Positions 52,038 through 61,515 of a stretch of 64,000 bases of DNA are shown here, one piece after another. The stretch lies in contig MKVL01000010.1 in assembly GCA_001899205.1 (NCBI GenBank), positions 943,569 through 1,007,568 on the forward strand, read 5' to 3'. Source of the DNA: Mesorhizobium sp. 65-26 (GTDB lineage Bacteria > Pseudomonadota > Alphaproteobacteria > Rhizobiales > Rhizobiaceae). How positions within the stretch are numbered: position 1 is the stretch's first letter; every line of letters starts with the position of its first letter. The notes under the pieces were generated by a model, which saw nothing but the letters and a program-made list of their open reading frames with translations, was not told the origin of the DNA and did not search any database. Made by a program: the position numbers and the translations under genes.

Positions 52038-55000
52038 ATGCCGCTCGACGCCATCCGCCAGCAGATCCGCGCCAACTACCTGCCAGACGAGGATGAAGCG
52101 ATGAAGCGACTGGCCTCCAGCGCCAGTCTCTCCACGACGGATCGCAAGGCGATCTCGGCTCGCGCCGCCGATCTCGTGCGGGCGGTGCGCGGCTCGACCG
52201 ATCCCAGGCTGATGGAGGTGTTCCTGTCGGCCTACGGATTGTCGACGAAGGAAGGCGTGGCGTTGATGTGCCTGGCCGAGGCGTTGCTGCGCGTGCCCGA
52301 CACGGAGACCATGGATGACCTGATCGCCGACAAGATCGCGCCACATGACTGGTCGGCGCATTCGGGCGGATCGAGCTCAATCTTCGTCAACGCCTCGACC
52401 TGGGCGCTGATGCTCACCGGCCGGGTCCTCGACGAGGGCGAGGGCGGCATCGAGGGCACGCTGCGCGCCATGGTGCGCCGGCTCGGCGAGCCGGTGATCC
52501 GCAAGGCGGTGGCGGCGGCGATGCGCGAGATGGGCGAGCAGTTCGTGCTTGGCCGTACCATCGCCGAAGCCGTCAAGAACGGCCGCTCGATGATCCAGAA
52601 GGGCTATCTCTACTCATTCGACATGCTGGGCGAGGCGGCCCGCACGGAAGCCGACGCGCTGCGCTATCACAGGGCCTATTCGGACGCGATCTCGTCGCTC
52701 GATTCCGGTTCCAACGGCCCCGACATCCGCTACAACCACGGCATCTCGGTCAAGCTTTCGGCGCTGCATCCGCGCTACGAGGTGGCGCAGAAGGAAAAGA
52801 TGCTGCCGGTCATGGCCGAGCGGCTGCTGTCGCTGGCGCTCGCGGCGCGGCACGCGCGCATGGGCCTCAACATCGATGCCGAGGAAGCGGACCGGCTCGA
52901 CCTGTCCCTCGACGTGATCGAGCGCGTGCTGGCCGAGCCCGAGCTTGCCGGCTGGGACGGTTTTGGCGTCGTTGTGCAGGCCTATGGTCCGCGCGCCGCC
53001 TTCGTCATCGACTGGCTCTACGCGCTGGCCAGGAAGTACGACCGCAACATCATGGTGCGCCTGGTCAAGGGCGCCTACTGGGACACCGAGATCAAGCGGG
53101 CGCAGGCGCTGGGGCTTGCCGGCTACCCGGTCTTCACCCGCAAGGCCAACACCGACGTCTCCTACATCGGCTGCGCGCGCAAGCTGCTGTCGATGACGGA
53201 TCGCATCTATCCGCAATTCGCGACGCACAACGCGCATACGGTGGCCGCGATCCTGTCGATGGCCAAGACCCGCGACAGCTTCGAGTTCCAGCGCCTGCAC
53301 GGGATGGGCGAAGCGCTGCACGAGACGGTGCGCAAGTCCGAGGGAACGCGCTGCCGCATCTACGCGCCGGTCGGCGCCCATTCCGATCTTCTCGCCTACC
53401 TGGTTCGTCGGCTGCTCGAGAACGGCGCCAATTCATCTTTCGTCCACCAGCTTACGGATGAGGAGGTCGAACCGGAGATCATCGCGCGCGACCCGCTCGA
53501 AACGGTGGAGACAGAAGGGCCCGCCGCCAATCCGGCCATTGCCCGGCCCTCGGCGATCTTCGGCGCGGATCGCCGCAACTCCAAAGGTTTCGACATCACC
53601 GATGCGGTGACCCTGTCGGCGATCGAGACCGCCAAGGCCGCTTTTGCCGGTCCGGAACGCTGGCATGCCAGGCCGATCACGCGCGCCGGCGGCTCCGGCA
53701 AGGCGCGCCCCGTCGTCAATCCGGCAAAGCCGTCGGAGGTGATCGGGACCATCCAGGAAGCTTCCGCCAAGCAAGTCGCGGCCGCTGTCGGCCTGGCCGT
53801 CGAGGCGCAGCCTGGCTGGGCGAAACGGCCGGTCGCGGAGCGCGCCGCGATCCTCAACCGGGCCGCCGACCTTTATGAAGCCCATGCCGTGGAGTTCTTC
53901 GCGCTCGCTACGCGCGAGGCCGGCAAGTCGTTGAGCGACGCGGTGGCGGAACTGCGCGAGGCGGTCGACTTCCTGCGCTATTACGCGACCGAGGCCGCCA
54001 ATGCCGAGGCGGGAACGGAAGCGCGCGGGGCGATTGCCTGCATTTCGCCCTGGAATTTTCCGCTCGCCATCTTCACCGGCCAGATCGCGGCCGCGCTCGT
54101 CACGGGCAATGCTGTGATCGCCAAGCCGGCCGAGCAGACGCCGCTGATCGCTTTCCGCGCGGTGGAGATGCTGCGCGAGGCCGGCGTGCCAGAGGATGTC
54201 ATCCAGCTTCTGCCGGGCGACGGCCCATCCGTCGGCGCGCCGCTCACCGCCGACCCGCGTATCGCGGGCGTCTGCTTCACCGGCTCCACCGAGGTCGCCA
54301 AGCTGATCGAAAAGCAGCTCGCGGAGACTGCCGCGCCCGATGCGATGCTGATTGCCGAGACCGGCGGCCTCAACGCCATGATCGTCGATTCCACCGCGCT
54401 GCCCGAACAGGCGGTGCGCGATATCCTCGCCTCGGCCTTCCAGAGCGCCGGGCAGCGCTGCTCGGCGCTGCGCGTCCTCTACGTCCAGAAGGATGTCGAG
54501 AAGAAGATGCTGGAGATGCTGAAGGGCGCCATGGCGGCGCTGGAGGTTGGTGACCCCTGGCGGATATCGACGGATGTCGGCCCGGTCATCGACGACGAGG
54601 CACAGGCATCGATCCGGGACTATTGCACACGCATGGGGCTGGAAGGCCGGCTGATCGCCAAGCTCGAAACGCCGAAGGACGGCCGCTTCGTGGCGCCGCA
54701 TGTCTTCAGGGTCAAGGGCATCGAGGAAATGGAGCGCGAGGTGTTCGGCCCGGTTCTGCACGTCGCCACCTTCGAGGCGGACGGGATAGACGGCGTGATC
54801 TCGGCGATCAACCGCAAGGGCTACGGCCTGACTTTCGGGCTGCACACCCGTATCGAAGGACGCGTCCAGCATTTCGTCGACGGCATCCATGCCGGCAATA
54901 TCTACGTCAACCGCAACCAGATCGGCGCCGTGGTCGGCTCGCAGCCTTTTGGTGGCGAGGGGCTGTCGGGAACCGGTCCCAAGGCCGGCGGCCCGCATTA

Positions 55001-55646
55001 TCTCAGGCGCTTCCGCAAGGGGCCGGAGGCTGGCACGCACCTTGGAGAGGGCCACAAGGTGACGGCCACCGAACTCGCCGACAACCTGCCGGACCCGACG
55101 CTCGGCGGCTGGTCGACGCGGCCGGATCGTGTGGCCATCCTGCGGAAGCATCTGCGCGGCAAGGGGGCGGCGGCAATCGCGGCCGCCGCGAGTCTCGATT
55201 TCGGCCAGGTGGATCTGCCCGGGCCGACGGGTGAAGCCAACACATTGTCGCTGTCGCCCCGGGGCAGGGTGCTGTGCCTCGGGCCAGACGCCGACACGCT
55301 GCTTGCCCAGACGATCCAGGCGCTCGCCGCCGGCAATGCCGTGCTCGCGGTGGCGCCGGGCGCGGTGGCGGCGCTGTCGGCCCTGACCGGCAAGGGGTTG
55401 CCGCTGTCGGCGATCGACGGACGGCCGGATCCGGTGGAGGCGCGCTCGCTGCGCGTCGACGTCGTCGCCTTTTCCGGAACGCCGGAAGCCTCGCGGATCG
55501 TGCGCAAGGTGGTCGCCAGTCGCGACGGACCGATCGTGCCGCTGGTCAGCGAGGTGATCAACCCGGCTGCCTACGCGCATGAACGCGCCGTCTGCGTCGA
55601 CACCACGGCGGCCGGCGGCAATGCCAGCCTGCTGGCCAGCGCGTGA
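52038..55646 (+). CDS. putA: Bifunctional proline dehydrogenase / L-glutamate gamma-semialdehyde dehydrogenase
   Basis: A 1202-residue bifunctional enzyme that oxidises proline to glutamate in two steps. The FAD-dependent PRODH barrel spans about residues 80-500 and the NAD-dependent ALDH about 520-1000, with nucleophile C808 in QSAGQRCSALRV and FTGSTEVAKLIEKQ earlier. A C-terminal ALDH-like region (about 1030-1202) remains, as in class B/C PutA. The N-terminal ribbon-helix-helix of E. coli PutA is absent, so control falls to the divergent PutR. The ATG has AGGGA upstream. Confidence 0.95.
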   Translation: MPLDAIRQQIRANYLPDEDEAMKRLASSASLSTTDRKAISARAADLVRAVRGSTDPRLMEVFLSAYGLSTKEGVALMCLAEALLRVPDTETMDDLIADKIAPHDWSAHSGGSSSIFVNASTWALMLTGRVLDEGEGGIEGTLRAMVRRLGEPVIRKAVAAAMREMGEQFVLGRTIAEAVKNGRSMIQKGYLYSFDMLGEAARTEADALRYHRAYSDAISSLDSGSNGPDIRYNHGISVKLSALHPRYEVAQKEKMLPVMAERLLSLALAARHARMGLNIDAEEADRLDLSLDVIERVLAEPELAGWDGFGVVVQAYGPRAAFVIDWLYALARKYDRNIMVRLVKGAYWDTEIKRAQALGLAGYPVFTRKANTDVSYIGCARKLLSMTDRIYPQFATHNAHTVAAILSMAKTRDSFEFQRLHGMGEALHETVRKSEGTRCRIYAPVGAHSDLLAYLVRRLLENGANSSFVHQLTDEEVEPEIIARDPLETVETEGPAANPAIARPSAIFGADRRNSKGFDITDAVTLSAIETAKAAFAGPERWHARPITRAGGSGKARPVVNPAKPSEVIGTIQEASAKQVAAAVGLAVEAQPGWAKRPVAERAAILNRAADLYEAHAVEFFALATREAGKSLSDAVAELREAVDFLRYYATEAANAEAGTEARGAIACISPWNFPLAIFTGQIAAALVTGNAVIAKPAEQTPLIAFRAVEMLREAGVPEDVIQLLPGDGPSVGAPLTADPRIAGVCFTGSTEVAKLIEKQLAETAAPDAMLIAETGGLNAMIVDSTALPEQAVRDILASAFQSAGQRCSALRVLYVQKDVEKKMLEMLKGAMAALEVGDPWRISTDVGPVIDDEAQASIRDYCTRMGLEGRLIAKLETPKDGRFVAPHVFRVKGIEEMEREVFGPVLHVATFEADGIDGVISAINRKGYGLTFGLHTRIEGRVQHFVDGIHAGNIYVNRNQIGAVVGSQPFGGEGLSGTGPKAGGPHYLRRFRKGPEAGTHLGEGHKVTATELADNLPDPTLGGWSTRPDRVAILRKHLRGKGAAAIAAAASLDFGQVDLPGPTGEANTLSLSPRGRVLCLGPDADTLLAQTIQALAAGNAVLAVAPGAVAALSALTGKGLPLSAIDGRPDPVEARSLRVDVVAFSGTPEASRIVRKVVASRDGPIVPLVSEVINPAAYAHERAVCVDTTAAGGNASLLASA

Positions 55647-55727
55647 GCGGGTGGCGTTCGAGCCACCCGATGCCAGACCTGCCCGCGCCGTGGAGGTGAT
55701 TACACTGCGCCCTGAAATGGATTAAGC

Positions 55728-56822
55728 ATGGTCGAAAATCCGACCGGCAAGGCCGAACCGATGGACGAAACATCCCCGCCGTTTGAGCTTCCGCCGGTTT
55801 CCGTGGTGATCACCTGCTACAACTACCGGACCTATGTCGAGCAGGCCATTCGCTCGGTGCTGGCGCAGACCTATCCGAAATGGGAATGCGTGATCGTCGA
55901 CGACGCATCGACCGACGGCTCGTCCGACCATGTCCGGCAATTGCTGGAGACGATCGGCGATGCACGGTTTCGGCTGCTGGCGCGGCCGCAGAATGGCGGG
56001 CAGATGCAGGCGTTTCGCGACGGATTCGCGGCGACGGGAGCGCCGTTCGTGGCCTTTCTCGACGCTGATGATGCCTGGCTTCCGGATTTTCTCCTGGCGC
56101 ACCTGTCGGCGCATCTCAACGCCACGCACTCGGCCGCGGTGTCGAGTTCGGATGTGTTTCTGATCAACGGCGAAGGCACATTGCTCAGTGGTACCTTCGC
56201 GGCGCTGCAGAAGCCGCGCGCGGGTTCGGAACGGTCCGGAATCGCCATCCCGCCAGGCGAGCAGCTTGCTTCCATGATGCCCGCAATCGCCTACCCGTCG
56301 CGGCATTCGGTGACCTATTTCGCGCCAGCCATATCGGGCTGGCTGTGGGCGCCATGCTCGGCCATCCTGTATCGGCGCGGCGCGCTGGAACCGGTATTGT
56401 CGTTTCCGTTCAAGGCGAAAGGCGGCGCGGATTACCTGACCGCGACCTGCGCGCATCTGGCGGGCGGCAGCCTGATCCTTTCCGAGAGCCTTGGCCTTTA
56501 TCGACTGCACGGCTCGAACCTGTCCACCGGCGTCGCCTTCGCGGGCGGCCATGTGCGTCAATCGCCCGCTTACAGGGCCTATCGGAACGTTCTCGCCTCG
56601 GACGCCGTCGATTATGCCCTGGCGAATTCGGGCTGGCTGAGCGACGCCAACGGGTACGGTTTCATGCCGGGTTTTCTGAAGCAGCATGTGAGCCGCTTCA
56701 AGCATCTGTCCGACGATCCGAGGCTTATACGCTTCCTGGCCAGGGGACGGCCCTGGCTGAGGCTTCGCATGCACCTGGCGCGCATGTTGCGCCGGGTGCG
56801 CGGGGGGACGGCCCGACCCTGA
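55728..56822 (+). CDS. GT2-family glycosyltransferase
   Basis: A 364-residue GT-A-fold glycosyltransferase. VSVVITCYNYRTYVEQAIRSVLAQ begins the nucleotide-sugar domain, VIVDDASTDGS carries the first acidic pair, and FVAFLDADDAWLPDF carries the DxD-type metal motif. No membrane helix is evident. A basic C-terminal stretch (LRLRMHLARMLRRVRG) may bind the membrane. It is isolated from other polysaccharide genes here. Acceptor unknown. Confidence 0.82.
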   Translation: MVENPTGKAEPMDETSPPFELPPVSVVITCYNYRTYVEQAIRSVLAQTYPKWECVIVDDASTDGSSDHVRQLLETIGDARFRLLARPQNGGQMQAFRDGFAATGAPFVAFLDADDAWLPDFLLAHLSAHLNATHSAAVSSSDVFLINGEGTLLSGTFAALQKPRAGSERSGIAIPPGEQLASMMPAIAYPSRHSVTYFAPAISGWLWAPCSAILYRRGALEPVLSFPFKAKGGADYLTATCAHLAGGSLILSESLGLYRLHGSNLSTGVAFAGGHVRQSPAYRAYRNVLASDAVDYALANSGWLSDANGYGFMPGFLKQHVSRFKHLSDDPRLIRFLARGRPWLRLRMHLARMLRRVRGGTARP

Positions 56823-56860
56823 CGCACGCGTCGGGCCGGGCAATTTCAGCCGTGAGCTGC

Positions 56861-57175
56861 TCAGGCACCTTCGACCACGGAGAAGCCTTCGAACTGCGGA
56901 TGGCCGATATAGTGCACTTTGGTGGTGCCGACATTGCGATGGGCGGCGCGGAAGTTCTCCGATTTCGTCCAGGCAACGAAGTCCTCATGGCTTGCCCAGA
57001 CGGTGTGCGAGGCGAAAAGCGTGTAGCCTTCGGTCTCGTTGACCGGCCCCCGCAGCAGATGGAATTCGCGAAACCCCTTCATCTCGGCAAGGCTGGAATC
57101 ACGGTTCTTCCACACCGCCTCGAAATCGGTCTCGGAACCTTTCTGCACCTTGAAGCGGTTCATGGCTATGTACAT
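56861..57175 (-). CDS. hmuQ: IsdG-type haem oxygenase (HmuQ-like)
   Basis: A 104-residue antibiotic-monooxygenase-fold protein that matches IsdG-type haem-degrading enzymes. The catalytic triad is in place: N6 (MYIAMNRF), W69 (FVAWTKSE) and H79 (RAAH). It would open haem to a bilin-type product and release iron in the cytosol. It lies 40 nt downstream of tonB, at the end of the operon that begins with the haem receptor. In Bradyrhizobium the related HmuQ/HmuD have this role. Family and context agree. Confidence 0.85.
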   Translation of the reverse strand: MYIAMNRFKVQKGSETDFEAVWKNRDSSLAEMKGFREFHLLRGPVNETEGYTLFASHTVWASHEDFVAWTKSENFRAAHRNVGTTKVHYIGHPQFEGFSVVEGA

Positions 57176-57215
57176 TGGCTGTCCTTTCTGGGTTGCTGAA
57201 ATTGTTGTGCCCGCT

Positions 57216-58601
57216 TCAGCGGGCGATGCCTATCGGCACGTTGAAAAGCCAGGTCTTGCGGTTGGCTTCGGGGGGGATGGGCGGAACCGGAGAGGCCCGC
57301 TGCACGACGGCCAGCAGCCTCTCGTCCAGTTCCGGCGATCCGGTGCTCTGGATGAGCCTGAGGCCGCTGATGTCGCCGTTGGCGCTCACCGTGAACTGTA
57401 TCCTTGCGATCCCGCCTGTACGGGCGTTGCTGACCGCGCGTTGCGCGACCCTGCGGATTTTTGCCGTCACTTTTCCGGGATAGTTGCTGACCGCCGCGTT
57501 GCCGACGCCGCTGCCACCGCCGGTGGATGCCAGAGCGCTGGATTTGCTCTTGCCCTCGGCATTTCCGCGCAAGGCGTTGATCAGGCTGTTGCCCTGCTTG
57601 CCCGTGGTCTTCTCCTTGACGACCTTGCCGTCCGCCTTGCCCTCCGGTCGCGCGTGCTCCTTGGGCTTCTCCTCGGCCTTCCGGGCTGTCGTCGCTTCGG
57701 GTTTGCTGGCCTTTCTTTCCCTGGGCTTGGCCTTCGGTGTCGGCTTGGGGGCGGGTTGAGGTTCGACCTTTCGCGCGGGAGTAGGCTCCGGCTCGGGCTC
57801 CACCTGGGCGGTGAGCACCTGCTCGGTTTCAACCGGCTTCGCCTGCGCGACGGGCGCCGCCGGCTGGCTCACGGCGTTGTCGTCGGGCTCCATTGATTCC
57901 GCCGTCAGCACGTCTGGCGCCGGATCGGGGAGGGAGGTCTGGGGCGAGGGCTCGGGAACGGGATCGATCGCTTGCGGCGGGACAGCCGTCGCCACGTGAT
58001 CGGGCGCGGCCTGCGCCGGTTCACTCGGCGCGACCGGCAAGGACCTGGCATCCGTCACGGGCTGCAACGTCTCCGGAACGGCGGCTTCGGCGGGGTCCTC
58101 GACCGCGGCAATGGTCTCTGTCACCGGCACCGGCTGCGCCTCTACCGCTTCTACCCCCTTCGGCGTGACTATCGGGACAAAGGTGATTTCCATCGCGTCT
58201 GGAAATTCGGTCTTGTTGCCGGCCACTTCGGTCGTATCGGAATTGCCGGCCATTTGCATGCCGGCCTGGTCCGCGCCCTCGATGCGGATGCCGTCGTCCC
58301 AGATGCTCAGCATCGCCATCGCCACCGCGACATGGAACAGGATCGAAATGGACAGCGCGCGGCTGAGCGCCGGACTGCGACCGGCAATCCTGCCCGCCGG
58401 GGTGGCGAGGGGTTCCGTGGCGGGTGTGAGTTCGGCGCTGGCACCCGCCAGACCCGCCGTCTCAACCTCATCCGTCCTGGGTGCGCGCAGCGCGCCGAGC
58501 GGGATGGGAAAGTCCGGATCCCCCGGCTCAAGCGGCAACGCGCCCGGCCCAACGGGGGGCCAGGCGACGCTGTTTCGCGCGAATGCCGGTTCCAGTCCCA
58601 A
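57216..58601 (-). CDS. tonB: TonB-type energy transducer
   Basis: A 461-residue TonB protein that couples the inner-membrane proton gradient to the outer-membrane haem receptor. A hydrophobic helix (ALSISILFHVAVAMAMLSIW) follows about 75 cytoplasmic residues, longer than usual. A central Pro/Glu/Lys-rich region (PEPEPTPARKVEPQPAPKPTPKAKP) spans the periplasm. The C-terminal TonB domain ends TWLFNVPIGIAR and includes GGIARIQFTVSANGDISGLRL. The start is a TTG (58601) near AGAGGG, the only plausible start before the helix. It follows a 147-residue secreted protein gene by eight bases. Confidence 0.88.
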   Translation of the reverse strand: MGLEPAFARNSVAWPPVGPGALPLEPGDPDFPIPLGALRAPRTDEVETAGLAGASAELTPATEPLATPAGRIAGRSPALSRALSISILFHVAVAMAMLSIWDDGIRIEGADQAGMQMAGNSDTTEVAGNKTEFPDAMEITFVPIVTPKGVEAVEAQPVPVTETIAAVEDPAEAAVPETLQPVTDARSLPVAPSEPAQAAPDHVATAVPPQAIDPVPEPSPQTSLPDPAPDVLTAESMEPDDNAVSQPAAPVAQAKPVETEQVLTAQVEPEPEPTPARKVEPQPAPKPTPKAKPRERKASKPEATTARKAEEKPKEHARPEGKADGKVVKEKTTGKQGNSLINALRGNAEGKSKSSALASTGGGSGVGNAAVSNYPGKVTAKIRRVAQRAVSNARTGGIARIQFTVSANGDISGLRLIQSTGSPELDERLLAVVQRASPVPPIPPEANRKTWLFNVPIGIAR

Positions 58602-58609
58602 CGTCCCTC

Positions 58610-59053
58610 TCAGACGCCGAAGGCGATCTTGGCTTTTGTTTCCGTCTTGAGCTGGCGCGTACAGGCGTTGGGGTCGACGCCCGTGCCTTCGCACTGTGTC
58701 GCGCTGTTGACCAGCACCCGGCTGATCTTGCCGCAATCCGTGCCCGCGAGATCGAACCGCGTTACCTTGGTCTTGCCCTTCGGCAGATCCTTGAAGTCGA
58801 GCACGGTCAGCCGGTCGACGACGCCGGCATCGTTGAAAAGCGCGATCTCGAACGCCGCCTTGCCAAGGTCGGCGCCGAGTCCGTTGGTGACGACGAAGGT
58901 CAGGCGGCAGCCCTTGTCGGAGGGCTGCGCGCCATTCAGCTCGAGCGTCAGGGCAGGGGCCGGCGCGGGTTCTTCAGCCCACGCCGGCGCCGTCGCAAGC
59001 GACATCGCCAACGCCGAGGTCAGCAGACGAAGCGATGCCGTCAAGCCTGTCAT
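58610..59053 (-). CDS. Conserved secreted protein between haem receptor and TonB
   Basis: A 147-residue protein with a signal peptide (LRLLTSALAMSLATAPAWA, cleaved before EEPAP). The mature domain (LTLELNGAQPSDKGCRLTFVVTNGLGADL onward) is beta-rich with four Cys (GCRL, TDCGK, TQCEG, NACTR) that may form two disulfides. I do not recognise the family by name. It starts five nt after the receptor stop and ends eight nt before tonB, so it is in the haem uptake operon. It may assist receptor function in the periplasm. That role is inference. Confidence 0.72.
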   Translation of the reverse strand: MTGLTASLRLLTSALAMSLATAPAWAEEPAPAPALTLELNGAQPSDKGCRLTFVVTNGLGADLGKAAFEIALFNDAGVVDRLTVLDFKDLPKGKTKVTRFDLAGTDCGKISRVLVNSATQCEGTGVDPNACTRQLKTETKAKIAFGV

Positions 59054-59058
59054 GATGA

Positions 59059-61293
59059 TCAGCCTCCGAAGCGCATTGTCGCGGCGAGCTTGAGCGTCAC
59101 GCCGGGCTCGTAGATCGGGCTCGTGGTGGAGCCATTGAGCGGGTTGACGTATTTGACATCAAACAGATTGTCGGCGCGGAAGTCGATCTTCAGATTGTCG
59201 GTCGCCTGATAGCTGGCGAAGGCGTTGACCAGCGTATAGTCCCTGGCGATCGCGTTGCCCTTGGGCTTGCCGTTGTACTGCACCTCGCCGCCAACGGTCA
59301 GCTTGTCCTCGAGGAAGCGGAAGCCGAGCTGAGCCGAAACCTGCGACGAGGGAATGGTCGAAAGGTCCTCGCGAACACCGGCATAGCTGACGGTGTGGCC
59401 GTTGGTAACCGACGCCGAAAGCCCGGCGAAGCCCCATGCCGCCTCATAGACGCTTTCGAATTCGAAGCCCTGGATCTTGGCGTTGGCGTAGTTCTGGTAC
59501 TGCGCGCAGGTCGGAATGTAGTAACCGCCGGGCACCCAGATCGGCGGCAGGCCGGGCAGGTACGGGCAACCGTTGTTGCCGACGCCGACGTCGTCGTTCA
59601 GGCCGATATAGTCGTCGACATCATTATGGAAATACGCGGCCTTTATGCGCAGCGCGTCGTCGGGCTGGAAGACGCCGTTGGTCTTGTAGTTGACGCCGGC
59701 TTCCCAGGTCTTGCCGGTCTCCGGCTTCAGGTTGGGATTGGGCAGGAACGGAAACACCACGCCGGCAGGGTGAAGGCCGCTGATCAGCGTTTCGGTGATC
59801 GACGGCGAGCGGTAACCCTCGGCGTAGGTGGTGTAGAATTGCAGGCCTTCCAGGCCGGCGCTCTCGAAGGGCGAGATGCCGACGGTGATGCGCGGCGACA
59901 GGCGGTCGCCCGACGTGTCGTTGGCATCGCTCTTGAGGCTGTAGCTGTCGTAGCGAAGGCCGGCGACGACTTCCAGCCACTCCCAGGAGATCTTGTCCTG
60001 GACATAGGCACCGGAAACGCGACGCTTGCCGGAAGGCGTGTAGAAGCTGTCGCTTCCGCTCGGGCCGACATTCTTGACGTCGTCGCTCACCCAGTCGCCA
60101 CCATAGGTCAGCTCGTGCGCCAGCGCGCCGGTCTCGAACCGGGACGTGTTCCAGATATCGAGGCTAAGGGTGCCCATGTCGTAGGCGGACACCGATCCGG
60201 CCGGCACCGTGATCGCCCCGCCGGTGGACGGGTCGTAGCGGTTGAGCGGGATCAGGCTCGTCTGGTTGAGACTGGTCTTGCCATAGGAAGCGTTGATGTG
60301 CAGGTCGAGCCAGCTCTTGGCGTCATCGGTGATGTTGTAGCGGGCGGTGAAGGTGTTCTGCTTCAGGCCGACGTCGTAAGCGGGCACGCCGCTGCTCACT
60401 TCCTGCCAATTGTCGCTGGTGCCGTTCCAGCCGAGTTTCAGCTCGCTGTTTTCGGTCGGCCGGATCGTGGTCTTGATCAGTCCGCTCAGCACGTCGAATC
60501 CGGAGCCGTTGACGGTGTTGCCGCCGCCATCCTTGTAGTTTCCATAGTCGCGATAAACGATGTTGCCGAGGACGTCCCAGTTCTCGTTCATGCGGTAGGC
60601 GCCGGAAGCGCTGGTCGTCCAACCCTTGCCGTTGGTTTCGTAGCGCGCGGTCGCCGACGCCGCCCAGGTCTCGCCGTCACGCAGGAAGTCGGCCGCGTCC
60701 TTGGTCTCGAAGAAGACCACGCCGCCGATCGCGCCCGAACCATAGGTGTTGGCGACCGGACCGCGCACGACATCGGCGGATTTCAGCAGCTCGGGGTCGA
60801 TGTAGAAGGTCGATTGCGTGCCATGGCCGGAGCGCTGGAAATCCTGGCGGGCGCCGTCGACGATCACCTGCACGCGGCCGAAATCCTGCAGGCCGCGAAT
60901 GTTGACGCTGGAGGCGACGCGTCGCGCGTCTGACTGCATGGTTATGCCGGGGACACCGAAGAAGACATCGTTCGGCGTCGTCGCCATGCGGCGGTCCAGC
61001 TGCTCCTGGTCGACATGGCTGACGGAAGCAAGCGACTGGATAGCGGTCTCGCCGGTGCGGCTGAGAATCAGAATCTTGTCGAGAAGCGTGGCGCCGTCGG
61101 CGGCCTTTTCTTCCTTGGGCTTTGCCTGTTCGGCCTGCTGATCCTGGGCCGGTTTGGCCTGCTGGGCGGAGGCGGGAGAAGCGATAAGTGCAATTGCCGC
61201 CACGCCCGCCAGCAACGCCACTCCATTCAATGCAAGGCAGCTTGCCGGAACACAATCCGTCCGATCACCCCGCGCCCAATTCGCCAACCCCAT
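59059..61293 (-). CDS. TonB-dependent haem/haemoglobin receptor
   Basis: A 744-residue outer-membrane receptor of the haemoglobin/transferrin/haem class. A signal peptide (ALNGVALLAGVAAIALIASPASA) leads to the linker QQAKPAQDQQAEQAKPKEE and a TonB-box-like DKILILSRTGE. The plug is near residues 60-180 (IRGLQDFGRVQVIVDGARQDF). The barrel ends VTLKLAATMRF with terminal GG after F. EGYRSPSITET and NPNLKPETGKTWE are the FRAP-like and NPNL motifs of haem receptors. ATG 61293 has GGAG seven bases upstream. It heads the receptor-secreted protein-tonB-hmuQ operon and resembles rhizobial ShmR/HmuR. Confidence 0.92.
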   Translation of the reverse strand: MGLANWARGDRTDCVPASCLALNGVALLAGVAAIALIASPASAQQAKPAQDQQAEQAKPKEEKAADGATLLDKILILSRTGETAIQSLASVSHVDQEQLDRRMATTPNDVFFGVPGITMQSDARRVASSVNIRGLQDFGRVQVIVDGARQDFQRSGHGTQSTFYIDPELLKSADVVRGPVANTYGSGAIGGVVFFETKDAADFLRDGETWAASATARYETNGKGWTTSASGAYRMNENWDVLGNIVYRDYGNYKDGGGNTVNGSGFDVLSGLIKTTIRPTENSELKLGWNGTSDNWQEVSSGVPAYDVGLKQNTFTARYNITDDAKSWLDLHINASYGKTSLNQTSLIPLNRYDPSTGGAITVPAGSVSAYDMGTLSLDIWNTSRFETGALAHELTYGGDWVSDDVKNVGPSGSDSFYTPSGKRRVSGAYVQDKISWEWLEVVAGLRYDSYSLKSDANDTSGDRLSPRITVGISPFESAGLEGLQFYTTYAEGYRSPSITETLISGLHPAGVVFPFLPNPNLKPETGKTWEAGVNYKTNGVFQPDDALRIKAAYFHNDVDDYIGLNDDVGVGNNGCPYLPGLPPIWVPGGYYIPTCAQYQNYANAKIQGFEFESVYEAAWGFAGLSASVTNGHTVSYAGVREDLSTIPSSQVSAQLGFRFLEDKLTVGGEVQYNGKPKGNAIARDYTLVNAFASYQATDNLKIDFRADNLFDVKYVNPLNGSTTSPIYEPGVTLKLAATMRFGG

Positions 61294-61383
61294 GTCCCAA
61301 CTCCAAAATCCAGGTTCATCGCTGGCTGGCCCATGTCGGTTGACCGGAGGCTCGCTGGCATTCTTGCATCGTGTCCGGCATCT

Positions 61384-61401
61384 TAAATGTTGACTCATTT
61401 A
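61384..61401. promoter_or_regulatory. TAAATG-N6-CATTTA inverted repeat in the haem promoter region
   Basis: Perfect 6-bp arms lie at 61384-61389 and 61396-61401 between the receptor gene and hmuP. It may be a second regulator site (Irr boxes are AT-rich palindromes), but it does not match a consensus I can recall closely. Confidence 0.35.
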
Positions 61402-61428
61402 GTCCGGTATTGCACTGACTAGTAAACA

Positions 61429-61443
61429 TGATTATTCAAGTCA
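61429..61443. promoter_or_regulatory. TGA-N9-TCA iron-responsive operator
   Basis: TGATTATTCAAGTCA matches the TGA-N9-TCA core of the rhizobial iron-responsive operator bound by RirA. On the minus strand it overlaps a TTGACT -35-like box of the receptor promoter. Its position between two haem operons fits repression when iron is ample. Confidence 0.6.
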
Positions 61444-61515
61444 AGAAATGAATCGTCATTCCACGCAAGGTGCTGGAGCGGTCGCGGCCGCAGGCGCCAG
61501 AAGGGGTCGAACCAG

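Noticed and set aside
53433-55580. 715-codon open frame antisense to putA
   Set aside because: putA is firmly identified across this whole stretch; the reverse frame is rich in Arg, Gly and His with no domain.
59395-60933. 512-codon plus-strand frame inside the haem receptor gene
   Set aside because: The receptor on the minus strand has complete plug and barrel motifs; the opposite frame is a shadow.
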